Shown here: positions 32,687 to 41,723 of the stretch, in pieces
Layout of the letters: each line of letters opens with the position of its first letter
Position numbering within the stretch: the stretch's first letter is position 1
Made by a program: the position numbers and the translations under genes
Notes under the pieces: generated by a model
What the model saw: only the letters and a program-made list of their open reading frames with translations
Told to the model about the DNA's origin: nothing
Databases searched by the model: none
Source of the DNA: Clostridium sp. UBA4108
GTDB taxonomy: Bacteria; Bacillota; Clostridia; Clostridiales; Clostridiaceae
Assembly (NCBI GenBank): GCA_002381695.1
Contig: DFXM01000020.1
Location: 86,332-143,806 of the forward strand
Length of the DNA: 57,475 nt
Direction: 5' to 3'

Positions 32687-34528
32687 TTACATGTTCTTTG
32701 ATAAAGGAATAGTAAAGGTAAATGTGCTTCCAACACTTAAGGTGCTAGTACACCAAATTTCACCACCTAAAGCGCCTACAATTTCTTTTGCAATAGCAAG
32801 ACCTAATCCTGTTCCTCTTATTTCTGAATCCTGACCTTTTACTTGTATAAATTTATCGAAAATCTTTTCAGTGTATTCTTTAGGAATACCAATTCCAGTA
32901 TCACTAACACTAATACATGCCATATCCTCCTGAATTAATGTTGATATTTTGATAAAATCACCACTGCGTGTAAATTTTAAAGCATTAGATATTAAATTAT
33001 TAATAATCCAAGGAGTTTTTTCTATATCAATATTTACATAAGGTAAAGAAGTGTTTTCTATATAATTGATTATTACTCCATTATCTTTGGCTTGATCTAC
33101 AAATAGATTTATAGAGTTATTTATTAAATCATTTAATGGATATGGAGTTATATTGAATATAGCATTTTTAGATTCTACTTTAGATAAAGCTAGCAGGTTA
33201 TTTACAAGAGTGTTTAGTTGTTCTCCATCTTCTTCTATGGTATTGATGATTTTTGCTTGTTTATGATTTAGAATACCTATTTTTTCGCTTTTCATAAGGC
33301 TAGTTCCCATAAGAATAGAGGTTAAAGGAGTTTTAAACTCATGAGATATAGTAGATATTAAATCTCCTTTCATATTTTCTAGCTGTTTTAAACCAGTTAC
33401 ATTTTGAAAAAGTACTATAATTCCATTAATATTAGTTTCAAAATCTTTAATTATAGAGACTATTATATTAAAATAATAATCTTCACCCTTCAAATCTAAA
33501 TAGAAAATTTTTTCTTTTGGGATGTCTGAAATTTCATGGGAAGCGTTATATATAAAATCAAAAATAGATCCATTTTTTATGTATTCTAGAAAATATTTTC
33601 CTAGTGCTTCAGGTTCTTTAATTTCAAATAAATCTTCACAAGCTTTATTTATTAAGATAATCTTATGGTCACTGTCTAATACAATTAAAGGGTCACTAAT
33701 ACTTTTGACGATGGCAACAGATTTATTTTTTTCGCTAAAAAGCTTTCCCATAGTGCTTGTTTCAAAATCTTTAAGTCTAGTAGTCATGCTATTAAATTCT
33801 CTTGTTAGATCTCCTATTTCATCTTGGGAGATGATAGGAGCTTGCTGAGAAAGACTTCCCTCTGTGACAGCTTTTATGTTTTCCATTAGCGAATAAATAG
33901 GTCTTAAGGTTTTGTTAGCGGAATATTTTGATACGATATATCCTCCAGCAACAGCTATTGATGAAAGGATAAAAATTATTATGGAATATCTTTTTGCATC
34001 AGTTGAAACATTATCTTCACTATCTAGCATAGCAACCTCATTTATATTCCATATTTTTTTTAGTTCTACAGATAAATCATTAAATATGGGTAGAATATCT
34101 GAATTAAAATAACTTGTTGCTTCATCTATACCACTGTTAGAAAAAGTATTTTGAAGTAGGGAAAATTTTACTAAAAGATTTTTATGAGTTTTTTCTATAT
34201 TGTCAACATGGCCAGCTTCAAAGTTTTCCGATACACTTTGTTTTTCAAGTTCAAGCCATTGATTAAATTCAAGTCCGTATTTAAAGAAGTTATTTATACC
34301 TTCTTCTTTATCAGAATATAGATAAAGAATGATTGAATTTTTCTGTTCATCTAAATTTTCTAACATGTTAGCAACGGCTTTTATACTATTGTAGTTATTA
34401 TCCATAAATCCATCTATGGATTCGCTTATGGTGTATATACTTACTATAGAAGCTATTCCTATTATGGCTATAGTATATACTAATAGTTCATATATAATAG
34501 CAATCTTTGATTTGATTGTTTTAAACAT
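32687..34528 (-). CDS. Membrane sensor histidine kinase (HAMP-PAS-HisKA)
   Basis: 613 residues from ATG 34528, which follows AAGGTGAT; a longer frame beginning at TTG 34588 would start on the -35 element and is rejected. TM1 (about 10-32), an extracellular helical domain (about 33-165), TM2 (about 180-200), HAMP (about 200-260), a PAS domain (about 275-380), HisKA with phosphoacceptor His in STISHEFKTPLTSI, and the ATPase domain (NLISNALKF, GIGIPKEYTEKIFDKF, GTGLGLAIAKE). It pairs with the REC-TPR protein. Confidence 0.92.
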   Translation of the reverse strand: MFKTIKSKIAIIYELLVYTIAIIGIASIVSIYTISESIDGFMDNNYNSIKAVANMLENLDEQKNSIILYLYSDKEEGINNFFKYGLEFNQWLELEKQSVSENFEAGHVDNIEKTHKNLLVKFSLLQNTFSNSGIDEATSYFNSDILPIFNDLSVELKKIWNINEVAMLDSEDNVSTDAKRYSIIIFILSSIAVAGGYIVSKYSANKTLRPIYSLMENIKAVTEGSLSQQAPIISQDEIGDLTREFNSMTTRLKDFETSTMGKLFSEKNKSVAIVKSISDPLIVLDSDHKIILINKACEDLFEIKEPEALGKYFLEYIKNGSIFDFIYNASHEISDIPKEKIFYLDLKGEDYYFNIIVSIIKDFETNINGIIVLFQNVTGLKQLENMKGDLISTISHEFKTPLTSILMGTSLMKSEKIGILNHKQAKIINTIEEDGEQLNTLVNNLLALSKVESKNAIFNITPYPLNDLINNSINLFVDQAKDNGVIINYIENTSLPYVNIDIEKTPWIINNLISNALKFTRSGDFIKISTLIQEDMACISVSDTGIGIPKEYTEKIFDKFIQVKGQDSEIRGTGLGLAIAKEIVGALGGEIWCTSTLSVGSTFTFTIPLSKNM

Positions 34529-34559
34529 GGTTATCACCTTAATTCTAAAATTTAACACT

Positions 34560-34588
34560 AGTATAAGAGTAAGTTGTAATAAAGTCAA
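34560..34588 (-). promoter_or_regulatory. Sigma-A promoter of the kinase/REC-TPR unit
   Basis: On the minus strand TTGACT (34588-34583), 17-base spacer and TATACT (34565-34560). Confidence 0.7.
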
Positions 34589-34905
34589 TTATTATATGAG
34601 TTAAAAATTATAGGAGTATGAAACCTTTAATAATAAACCTATGGGAAACATAAAGAAAAAACGAAAAAATATAAGAATTATGGGTGATATATATGTATAT
34701 ATGAATTTAAAACTACTGATAATATTTAAATGTGAATTATTAGAAGTTTGATATAATTCCATAATAATAATAAAATATTTAATATAGGAAAAATAAAGAA
34801 TAATAAAATAATATAATTTATAGAATAAAAATTTAATAAAATCTGTAAGGAATATAGTTAGCAATTTACAATAAAACTAAAAGATATAAAGTGAGTTAAT
34901 TTACG

Positions 34906-34945
34906 TAAGCTCAATCCCGGGACCCCCAATATCCTAGGGAGCTTA
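34906..34945. repeat. GC-rich palindromic block
   Basis: TAAGCTC (34906-34912) and GAGCTTA (34939-34945) enclose 26 bases that include CCCGGG and CCTAGG, unusually GC-rich in this AT-rich gap. It could be a conserved RNA hairpin or protein site; I do not recognise it. The remainder of 34589-34900 holds nothing I can identify. Confidence 0.45.
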
Positions 34946-34950
34946 AAATA

Positions 34951-34995
34951 AAAGAGCCTAGAGATGAAGCAGCAGTATCTCTAGGTTTTAATTTG
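34951..34995. terminator. Bidirectional terminator downstream of greA-like gene
   Basis: Perfect 9-bp stem CCTAGAGAT (34957-34965) / ATCTCTAGG (34977-34985), A-rich on the left and T-rich on the right; read on the minus strand it is followed by CTCTTTTATTTT and ends the GreA transcript. Confidence 0.75.
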
Positions 34996-35061
34996 TTTAT
35001 TGAGGAAGTTTAAAATTTAATGGAATAGGTATATTTGTTATGTTTTAAGGATTTTATAGAG

Positions 35062-35523
35062 TTATAGTATTTTTTCTATTTTAACAGTATAGCTACCATC
35101 AGGAGAGTCTATGGTTACTTCTTCTCCTAATCTTTGTTTATATATGGATTTGCCTAGTGGACATTCTATACTAATCTTATTTTCTATAGGGTCAGCGTCT
35201 ATGGTTGTTACCATAGTAAAGGTAGCAATCTCATTTTCTTCAATGAACTGAAGGGTAACTTGTTTACCAATACCAACTTCATCATCTTTAATCACATCAG
35301 TTATCAGAACAGCAGTCCTGATCATTCGATCAAGATAACCCATTCTTCTGTTATTATCGGCTCTATCTTTTTTAGCTGCCTTATATTCGAAATTTTCACT
35401 CAAGTCACCGTGAGCTCTAGCTTCCTTCAAGTCCTCATTTATATTCTTTCTAACCACGGTTTTTCTATATTCTAATTCGTCTCTTAACTTATTTAAAGCT
35501 TCTTCAGTTAGATAATTGTACAT
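35062..35523 (-). CDS. greA: Transcript cleavage factor GreA-family protein
   Basis: 153 residues. The N-terminal coiled coil carries the acidic tip signature GDLSENFEYKAAKK (about 40-52) that enters the RNA polymerase secondary channel to stimulate cleavage of backtracked RNA. The C-terminal FKBP-like domain ends with ECPLGKSIYKQRLGEEVTID. The size and motifs fit GreA, although a clostridial genome often has a second copy near lysS, so this may be a paralogue. Monocistronic, with its own terminator. Confidence 0.9.
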   Translation of the reverse strand: MYNYLTEEALNKLRDELEYRKTVVRKNINEDLKEARAHGDLSENFEYKAAKKDRADNNRRMGYLDRMIRTAVLITDVIKDDEVGIGKQVTLQFIEENEIATFTMVTTIDADPIENKISIECPLGKSIYKQRLGEEVTIDSPDGSYTVKIEKIL

Positions 35524-35687
35524 AGCTATCCTACTCCTTATATAAATTATATATAGTTATTATAGATAATAACTTAAAGTTTTAAAATAGCTATTTGTAT
35601 TATATTGAAAAATATAAATAATATAGGAGCTAAATATATTATGATAATAGCATTGAAAAAATAAAAAGCAAACTAAGGTGCAGGTAT

Positions 35688-35752
35688 CTTACTTATTCAT
35701 AGTGGTAAAGTAGAAATCTTAAAATTGATGAACTTGTGAGAAACCTGCATAT
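35688..35752. repeat. Inverted repeat after the collagen-like gene
   Basis: TGCAGGT at 35691-35697 and ACCTGCA at 35742-35748 enclose about 44 bases. On the minus strand it is followed by CCTTAGTTTGCTTTTTATTTTTT, so it may serve as a loose terminator for the gene ending at 35792. The remaining 35524-35690 is AT-rich upstream sequence of greA. Confidence 0.4.
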
Positions 35753-35791
35753 TTATGTGAAATTTATTAAATTATCAGTTATATATATTTA

Positions 35792-36916
35792 TTAGTCAGT
35801 TATAAATTTCGCCAATGGGCTCAAAGGATATATTAAACCTTTTAATTCATTATATGGGATAAGAATTCTAAATAATCCATAAGAGTAAGGTGTATACTCA
35901 TAAATTTGATAATATAGAACTAATCCTTGAGGAGTTAAATAGAATCTTTGGTTTTCTGTTATTCCTTTATATTCATTAGTGAAAGGGACTTTGTTTTCTT
36001 TAGCTTTTTGTATGGCTATATTGCTTAGAATCTCATTAAAATTTACTTTAGGATTGAATAATTCATCAAAGTCATAAGGATCACCAGCATCCGTATTAAA
36101 AGTTATGGAGTCAAATACAGTATTTCCATGAGCTCCACCAGTATAAGTATAAAGTGAAAATACTATGCTCAGTAAACCTTTTTCATCAAGAGGAATTTGA
36201 TAGGAACCTATTATTTCTTTAAAATCTGTCTTTTCAGGTAGCATAACTTGGGCTAAAAAAAGGGAATTTAGAGTTCCTATGATATCTTCATTCATATTGC
36301 TTTGAACTATTTCATTAGATAAACCTTCAATAAATGGATAATCAATTTTAAAAGTATTTGGAGCTAGTCGCTGATTTTTTATATTATCAGAGAGAGAGGC
36401 TGCGGCTCTACTATAGTCTCTACCAAAGCATTCGAAAAATGCGATTCTACGTAAAGCTACTGCAAAATATACCCAAGTGAAACCATTCCATCTAAATCCA
36501 GCAGCTGATCTTCTATCTACATTAATGAGCCAAGCCCAAAAAGAACGACCATTATCAAGCCATATATACACAAACCTAAATAAACATGGTCTTATTGAGC
36601 CAGATGAAACCAGAGGCGAAGGACCACCAAAAGCTTTTTTAGGTGTTATATTTGGTGGAGGACCAGGGGGACGACCAGGTCCAGGCGGACGACCAGGACC
36701 TCCAGGACCTCCTGGGGCACCTGGCCCTCCGGGTCCTCCGGGGCCTCCAGGGCCTCCAGGCCCGCCAGGAGGCCCGCCGAATGGTGGTGGAAAATTGCCG
36801 AATGGTGGTGAAATGAATCTTTCATTGGGAGGTTCATTATGACCTTTAAAGGATTCAAATGAGAAGTCCTCATTAGTTTCTGCTAGTTCATTATAATTAG
36901 GGTTACGTATGAACAT
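35792..36916 (-). CDS. Collagen-like repeat protein with C-terminal RsiV/DUF3298-type domain
   Basis: 374 residues. After 40 residues comes a Gly-Pro stretch (about 48-86) with ten uninterrupted Gly-X-Pro triplets, bacterial collagen-like. A Trp/Phe/Arg-rich segment follows (about 105-165). The C-terminal part (about 190-370) resembles the DUF3298/RsiV domain, including SLYTYTGGAHGNTVFDS. No signal peptide is seen. Collagen-like proteins in clostridia and bacilli are often on spores or cell surfaces, so this may be a spore coat/exosporium protein; this is inference. The repeat DNA is much richer in G+C than its surroundings. Confidence 0.65.
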   Translation of the reverse strand: MFIRNPNYNELAETNEDFSFESFKGHNEPPNERFISPPFGNFPPPFGGPPGGPGGPGGPGGPGGPGAPGGPGGPGRPPGPGRPPGPPPNITPKKAFGGPSPLVSSGSIRPCLFRFVYIWLDNGRSFWAWLINVDRRSAAGFRWNGFTWVYFAVALRRIAFFECFGRDYSRAAASLSDNIKNQRLAPNTFKIDYPFIEGLSNEIVQSNMNEDIIGTLNSLFLAQVMLPEKTDFKEIIGSYQIPLDEKGLLSIVFSLYTYTGGAHGNTVFDSITFNTDAGDPYDFDELFNPKVNFNEILSNIAIQKAKENKVPFTNEYKGITENQRFYLTPQGLVLYYQIYEYTPYSYGLFRILIPYNELKGLIYPLSPLAKFITD

Positions 36917-37004
36917 TACATAGCGCTCCTTAATATTATTACAATATTATAGTATACAGCTAAAGCTAGAAGGTGAATTATTTACTCATATGTTTTTAAA
37001 ATAT

Positions 37005-37176
37005 AAAAAGAAAAACTGCGAACGGGTGATTCGCAGTTTAAGAATAGTATTAAAATTTTGTAATGTTTAGGGTTTAAGCAATAAAACTGGCTTTTAAAAC
37101 ATAGAGGAAATCGTATAGCATAAAACACATTTAATATGTATAAATGCTACACCTATAGAAATAAAAGCCATATTTT
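37005..37176 (-). ncRNA. Candidate structured small RNA (~170 nt)
   Basis: The interval has a strong minus-strand promoter (37183-37211), a terminator at its end and no ORF. Near its 5' end an 81-base rod (37169-37089) forms from TGGCTTTTA-side pairing GGCTTTTA/TAAAAGCC, CATAG/CTATAG and GTATAGCAT/ATGCTACAC (8 of 9). A 3' terminator hairpin AAACTGCGAA/TTCGCAGTTT at 37039-37013 ends in TTTTTCTTTTT. I do not recognise it as SRP RNA, tmRNA or RNase P; a divergent 6S RNA is possible. Confidence 0.6.
37011..37039 (-). terminator. Intrinsic terminator of the small RNA
   Basis: Perfect 10-bp stem AAACTGCGAA/TTCGCAGTTT with a 7-base loop; on the minus strand it is followed by a T-rich tract. Confidence 0.85.
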
Positions 37177-37182
37177 AAAAAT

Positions 37183-37211
37183 ATTATACAGTATATTAAA
37201 GTAATTGTAAA
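37183..37211 (-). promoter_or_regulatory. Sigma-A promoter of the small RNA
   Basis: On the minus strand TTTACA (37211-37206), 17-base spacer and perfect TATAAT (37188-37183). Confidence 0.75.
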
Positions 37212-37335
37212 GATATGTTTTCTAAATATGATGTATAATTAAAAGTAAAAAGCATATAATAATGTCATACCAATAAAATCATTATTTGTTTTGTTTTAAG
37301 TTTTATTTAATAGTAGAACAGAGGAGGAATAGCTT

Positions 37336-37464
37336 ATGAAAAATGAAAATAAATCACGACACATAGCTACAAGTCCAAAAGCAAAACAAGAAATAAGAAA
37401 ATTTAAAGAAGAATTTTCAGAGGATTTACTATGGGATGAAGATAAGAGGAAGTTCCAAAAGTAA
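37336..37464 (+). CDS. Small charged protein of unknown function (42 residues)
   Basis: ATG at 37336 follows GAGGAGG with good spacing and opens 42 codons (MKNENKSRHIATSPKAKQEI, then RKFKEEFSEDLLWDEDKRKF and QK). It is hydrophilic, probably helical, with a basic N-terminal half and an acidic C-terminal half. A terminator lies 40 bases downstream. I do not recognise the family. Confidence 0.7.
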   Translation: MKNENKSRHIATSPKAKQEIRKFKEEFSEDLLWDEDKRKFQK

Positions 37465-37503
37465 TCCTACTATAATAATGATTTTATTGTTAGATATAGT
37501 TTA

Positions 37504-37534
37504 TGGGTCATACCTATTTCTAGGTATGACCTTT
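37504..37534 (+). terminator. Intrinsic terminator after the 42-residue gene
   Basis: Perfect 11-bp stem GGTCATACCTA/TAGGTATGACC with loop TTTC. Confidence 0.85.
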
Positions 37535-37648
37535 GACTTTATAACTAATGGAATATTGAGTATAATTATAGTAAATAATAATTTAAAATTAATACAACAT
37601 CTGCAACGAAATATAATAATTAAATGTTAAGATAGAAAGGATAATAAA

Positions 37649-38323
37649 ATGGTTAAATTAAATAATTCTTGGGATGAACTTTTAAAGGAAGAATTTGAAA
37701 AGGACTACTACCTTCAATTAAGACAGTTTTTGATAAATGAGTATAGTAGTAAAATAATATATCCTAATATGAATAATATTTTTGAGGCATTAAAGCTGAC
37801 ACCATATGAAGAGGTAAAGGTTGTAATACTAGGTCAAGATCCGTATCATGGTCCCAATCAAGCCCATGGTCTAGCATTTTCGGTACAACCTACTGTAAAG
37901 ACTCCTCCATCACTTTTAAATATGTATAAAGAATTAAAAGATGATCTAGATTGTTTTATTCCTAATAATGGATATCTAGTTCCATGGTCAAATAAAGGGG
38001 TTCTTCTTCTTAATACTGTTTTAACAGTTAGGCAAGGAGAGGCGAATTCACATAAAAATAAAGGATGGGAAATATTTACTGATAAAGTAATAGAATTGTT
38101 AAATGAAAGAAAAGACCCTGTTATATTTTTATTATGGGGAAACAATGCTAAAGATAAAACCAGGTTAATAACCAATAAACATCACTACATATTAAATACA
38201 GTACATCCGAGTCCGCTATCAGCAAGTAGAGGATTTTTTGGATGTAAGCACTTTTCTAAAACAAACGAAATATTAAAATCCTTAGGCAAAAGTGAAATTG
38301 ATTGGCAAATATCAAATATTTAA
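37649..38323 (+). CDS. ung: Uracil-DNA glycosylase
   Basis: Family-1 UDG removing uracil from DNA to start base excision repair, 224 residues, full length. Water-activating motif GQDPYHGPNQAHG (about 62-74), VLLLNTVLTV, and the Leu-intercalation loop HPSPLSASRGFFGCKHFSK (about 186-204) are intact. RBS GAAAGGA precedes ATG. Single-gene unit. Confidence 0.97.
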   Translation: MVKLNNSWDELLKEEFEKDYYLQLRQFLINEYSSKIIYPNMNNIFEALKLTPYEEVKVVILGQDPYHGPNQAHGLAFSVQPTVKTPPSLLNMYKELKDDLDCFIPNNGYLVPWSNKGVLLLNTVLTVRQGEANSHKNKGWEIFTDKVIELLNERKDPVIFLLWGNNAKDKTRLITNKHHYILNTVHPSPLSASRGFFGCKHFSKTNEILKSLGKSEIDWQISNI

Positions 38324-38338
38324 AATATAAGCAAAAAC

Positions 38339-38380
38339 AAAAGAAGTTCACTTGATTATTAATAAAGTGAACTTCTTTTA
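38339..38380. terminator. Terminator between convergent ung and proS
   Basis: 15-bp stem (38339-38353 with 38365-38379), 11-base loop; A and T runs on both sides allow bidirectional use. Confidence 0.88.
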
Positions 38381-38458
38381 TGAGTAAATTGGAATTCATA
38401 TATTAAATCATCTGAAAAAATACATAGGTAGACTGACTAGTTATTTTTTTGAAGATGT

Positions 38459-39895
38459 CTAATATGCTTTTCCCCAGTAAACTAATGATTTTGCTTCTTT
38501 TCCACAACATATACAGGTTGAAGATAGATTTTCTTGCTCAAAAGGCATGCATCTGGAGCTAACTCCAGCTATTTCTTTTAGCTTTTCTTCACAAGCTCTA
38601 TCTTCACACCACATAGCTTTAATAAATCCTGGTTTGTTATTAGCTATATCCATGAAATTCTCTAAAGTTACTGCTGAGTAAGTCATTTCATTAGTATGAT
38701 TTCTAGCCTTTTCTAAAAGTCCTATTTGAATTGACTTAAGAGTTTCAGCAATTTTGATTTCTAATTCATCAAGGGAAATTATAATTTTTTCTCTACTATC
38801 TCTTCTAACTAAAACCGCTTGGTTATTTTCAATGTCTTTTGGTCCAATTTCAACTCTTAGTGGAATACCCTTCATTTCATATTCACTAAATTTCCAGCCA
38901 GGCATTTTATCGCTGATATCTATTTTAACTCTAGCAACTTTTGATACTCTATCTCTAAGTTCTGTGGCCTTTTCAATAACTCCTTCTTTGTGTTGAGCTA
39001 TTGGAATTATAACAACTTGAGTTGGTGCTATTTTTGGAGGAAGTACAAGACCACTATCATCTCCATGAACCATTATTAGAGCTCCAATTAAACGAGTTGT
39101 AACTCCCCAAGAAGTTTCGTGAACATATTGAAGTTGGCCATTTTTATCTGTATATCTTATATTAAAGGCTTTAGCAAACCCATCTCCAAAATTATGAGAA
39201 GTTCCATTTTGTAATGCCTTACCATCATGCATTAAACTTTCTATAGTATAGGTAGCCTTAGCGCCAGCAAATTTCTCTTTATCAGTTTTTCTTCCCTTGA
39301 TAACAGGAATAGCTAAGGTATTCTCGCAGAAATCTGCATATAGATTTAATATATCAATAGTCTCTTTTTCAGATTCTTCAGGAGTAGCATGAACAGTGTG
39401 ACCCTCTTGCCACAAAAATTCTGTGGTTCTTAGGAAAGGTCTTGTTGTTTTTTCCCATCTTACAACAGAGCACCATTGATTATAAAGCTTTGGTAAGTCA
39501 TTATATGATTGAACTATCTTAGCATAATGGTCACAGAATAAAGTTTCAGAAGTGGGTCTAACACATAATCTTTCAGCTAGCTCTTCAGAACCACCATGAG
39601 TAACCCAAGCAACCTCAGGAGCGAACCCTTCAACATGATCTTTTTCTCTTTGAAGTAGACTTTCAGGTATAAACATAGGCATATAAACATTTTCATGTCC
39701 AGTAGCTTTTAATCTTTCGTCAAGGATTTTTTGGATATTTTCCCAAATTGCATAGCCATATGGTCTGATTATCATACATCCTTTAACACTTGAATAATCT
39801 ACAAGCTCAGCTTTTTTTACTATATCTGTATACCATTTAGCAAAATCTTCATCCATAGATGTTATTGCTTCAACAAATTTTTTTCCTTTAGCCAT
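38459..39895 (-). CDS. proS: Prolyl-tRNA synthetase (short, archaeal/eukaryal-like type)
   Basis: Class II synthetase charging tRNA-Pro, 478 residues. It lacks the bacterial editing insertion and has the C-terminal extension ending in a Cys cluster (CEDRACEEK, STCICCGKEAKSLVYWGKAY), as in the archaeal-like ProRS found in many Firmicutes. Class II motifs include YMPMFIPESLL, RPTSETLFCDHYAK and TRPFLRTTEFLWQEGHTVHA. ATG follows AGAGGGA. I find no T-box in the short upstream region. Confidence 0.97.
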   Translation of the reverse strand: MAKGKKFVEAITSMDEDFAKWYTDIVKKAELVDYSSVKGCMIIRPYGYAIWENIQKILDERLKATGHENVYMPMFIPESLLQREKDHVEGFAPEVAWVTHGGSEELAERLCVRPTSETLFCDHYAKIVQSYNDLPKLYNQWCSVVRWEKTTRPFLRTTEFLWQEGHTVHATPEESEKETIDILNLYADFCENTLAIPVIKGRKTDKEKFAGAKATYTIESLMHDGKALQNGTSHNFGDGFAKAFNIRYTDKNGQLQYVHETSWGVTTRLIGALIMVHGDDSGLVLPPKIAPTQVVIIPIAQHKEGVIEKATELRDRVSKVARVKIDISDKMPGWKFSEYEMKGIPLRVEIGPKDIENNQAVLVRRDSREKIIISLDELEIKIAETLKSIQIGLLEKARNHTNEMTYSAVTLENFMDIANNKPGFIKAMWCEDRACEEKLKEIAGVSSRCMPFEQENLSSTCICCGKEAKSLVYWGKAY

Positions 39896-39974
39896 AATAC
39901 AATCCCTCTTTTTCTAAAAATTAAATTTAAATAATTATTTCATTTATATACTGTCATAAAGTTAAAGTGCTGTC

Positions 39975-40013
39975 AAACTCTAAATAAATTATTACATAAT
40001 TTATTTAGAGTTT
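39975..40013 (-). terminator. Hairpin at the end of the acyltransferase gene
   Basis: Perfect 18-bp stem (39975-39992 with 39996-40013) with loop TAC overlapping the stop codon at 40005. It is not followed by a T-run, so termination may be weak and some reading into proS is possible. Confidence 0.55.
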
Positions 40014-40994
40014 ATCTTTCGTTATAAATTTTACTGACTCTCCTAATCCTTTATCAAAATATTTTTTAAATATTTTAAGTGATAATACGTAGGTTATGAC
40101 TAGAGAACAGATAATTATATATGCCAAATTCAGCCATACTGTTAATTTGAAAGGATTTAATATAAAGGATAGCGCAACTAGATAAGTATGAAATATATAT
40201 ACTGGAAAGGTATGCTGTCCTATTTTGGAAAAGATATTTTTCTTTGATGTCATTAAATTTATTAAGAACACAATAAAAGCACAAGATAAGATATATAAGG
40301 AGAATCTATACAATACTCCAAAGGGTTTAGTAATATTAAAGCTATCATAAGCAGCATTTCCATATAGAAATTGAACAGGAAATAGGTCTATATTAGATAA
40401 GAAAATAGAGATTATTAGTAATAGAATAATTCCCATTATAGAAAAAAACTTAGGTATTTTTCTTATTTTTCTTATATGATTTTCTGTAGTATAGTATCCT
40501 AGTAGAAAAAAAGGTAAAAATACTAAAGTTCGAGATATAGATAAATAGGCATTAAATTCCCTAAGTAGTCCTATCCCTAAGCCTATAAATATACTAAGTA
40601 TAATGACATGTTTAACTTTTATTAGATCTTTTAGGAATAGTCTCCAAAAAAACATACTTAAAAGATACCAAAGAGCCCAACCAGGAGATAAAACAGACAT
40701 AGATAAGGATTTGGTTGCAATAGATGCTACTATATACCACAAAGTATTAAAAATTATATAGGGAACTAAAAAAGTTTTGAAGGCATAATTCCTACATTTT
40801 TCAACATCCTTTGAAAAATATCCTGATATAAAAACAAAAAACGGCATATGAAATAGGTATATAAATATATATATAGTTTTAAAAACAATACTATTATTTA
40901 AAAACAACTCTATAGAATGGCCTAACACCACCAGAAGTATTAGAAATCCTTTTAAATTATCCAATAGATAGTTCCTATTGTCCACTGTATGCAT
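40005..40994 (-). CDS. Acyltransferase family 3 membrane protein
   Basis: 329 residues with about ten TM helices. Acyl_transf_3 hallmarks are visible: NYLLDNLKGFLILLVVLGHS (with the catalytic-region His at about 21), IYLFHMPFFVFISGYF, SPGWALWYLLSMFFWRL and IGQHTFPVYIFHTYL. These enzymes transfer acetyl or other acyl groups to extracytoplasmic polysaccharides. It lies 23 bases after an SGNH hydrolase gene; acyltransferase and SGNH partners often work together in polysaccharide O-acetylation. The acceptor is unknown. Confidence 0.9.
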   Translation of the reverse strand: MHTVDNRNYLLDNLKGFLILLVVLGHSIELFLNNSIVFKTIYIFIYLFHMPFFVFISGYFSKDVEKCRNYAFKTFLVPYIIFNTLWYIVASIATKSLSMSVLSPGWALWYLLSMFFWRLFLKDLIKVKHVIILSIFIGLGIGLLREFNAYLSISRTLVFLPFFLLGYYTTENHIRKIRKIPKFFSIMGIILLLIISIFLSNIDLFPVQFLYGNAAYDSFNITKPFGVLYRFSLYILSCAFIVFLINLMTSKKNIFSKIGQHTFPVYIFHTYLVALSFILNPFKLTVWLNLAYIIICSLVITYVLSLKIFKKYFDKGLGESVKFITKDKL

Positions 40995-41017
40995 TTTATT
41001 CTCCTTAATTTTAGAAT

Positions 41018-41659
41018 CTAATCTATATTAAATAAGTCCAACCACTTTCTTGCAATTAATTTATGTCCTTCTTCCGTTGGGTGTATGCCATCAGAGGTCC
41101 AATATAGTGGTCCTTTTCCGTCTGATTTCATAGCTTGATGAAATATATCACTTAAGGGTAGGTATAGAGCATTAAAATCTTTTGACAAATTACGAATAAC
41201 CTCTATTTTAGGACTCAAATCTTCATACCACAAACTTTTATCTTCTGTATCAGGGAGAACAAAAGGCTCTATTAAGACAAGCTTAGTATCTTTTAGATTA
41301 CTTCGAGTTTCATTTAAAATAAATTTATATGTATTCCCAAAATCTTTTACAGAAATTGGTTTATTATATTTATACTTTCTGCGGGTGTCATTAATACCAA
41401 TTAATATTGATACTAGAGTTGGCTCAACTTTTAAACAATCTCTATACCAACGTCTCTTAAGATTTATAACTCTGTTGCCCCAAACACCACGATTGTAACA
41501 GGTAATATTATAATCAGGAAGGTCTTCTTGTAACTTGTGATTTATTAATGAAGCATAACCGTGGCCTAAATCTGCCTTAATGAATTTGTTTCGACTACAA
41601 TCAGTTATACTATCTCCTTGAAATAGAATAACCTCATTTTTTTCTAATGAAAAGCCCAT
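41018..41659 (-). CDS. Cytoplasmic SGNH/GDSL hydrolase
   Basis: 213 residues, no signal peptide. SGNH blocks are all present: FQGDSITDC (Ser block I), RGVWGNRVINL (block II Gly), IGINDTRR (block III Asn) and the C-terminal DGIHPTEEGHKLIA (Asp and His). Probably an esterase or acetylhydrolase. It is co-oriented with and just upstream of the acyltransferase gene. Confidence 0.93.
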   Translation of the reverse strand: MGFSLEKNEVILFQGDSITDCSRNKFIKADLGHGYASLINHKLQEDLPDYNITCYNRGVWGNRVINLKRRWYRDCLKVEPTLVSILIGINDTRRKYKYNKPISVKDFGNTYKFILNETRSNLKDTKLVLIEPFVLPDTEDKSLWYEDLSPKIEVIRNLSKDFNALYLPLSDIFHQAMKSDGKGPLYWTSDGIHPTEEGHKLIARKWLDLFNID

Positions 41660-41723
41660 TTTAAACCCCTCTTTCGGATGCCTAATATAAAAAAGTTAAT
41701 TTATGTAATAGAGAATATTTATT

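Noticed and set aside
34601..34864. 87-codon minus frame upstream of the kinase
   Set aside because: Extremely Phe/Ile/Tyr-rich from AT-rich DNA, no ribosome site and no family resemblance.
36477..36842. Plus-strand frame rich in Gly and Pro
   Set aside because: Antisense to the collagen-like coding region; the repeats give Gly/Pro-rich frames on both strands. The minus frame has the longer length and domain match.
37436..37630. Hydrophobic 64-codon frame after the 42-residue gene
   Set aside because: It overlaps that gene and contains the terminator at 37504-37534; no ribosome site.
39896..40004. T-box or riboswitch ahead of proS
   Set aside because: The region is about 110 bases and holds only the acyltransferase hairpin; no conserved T-box sequence.
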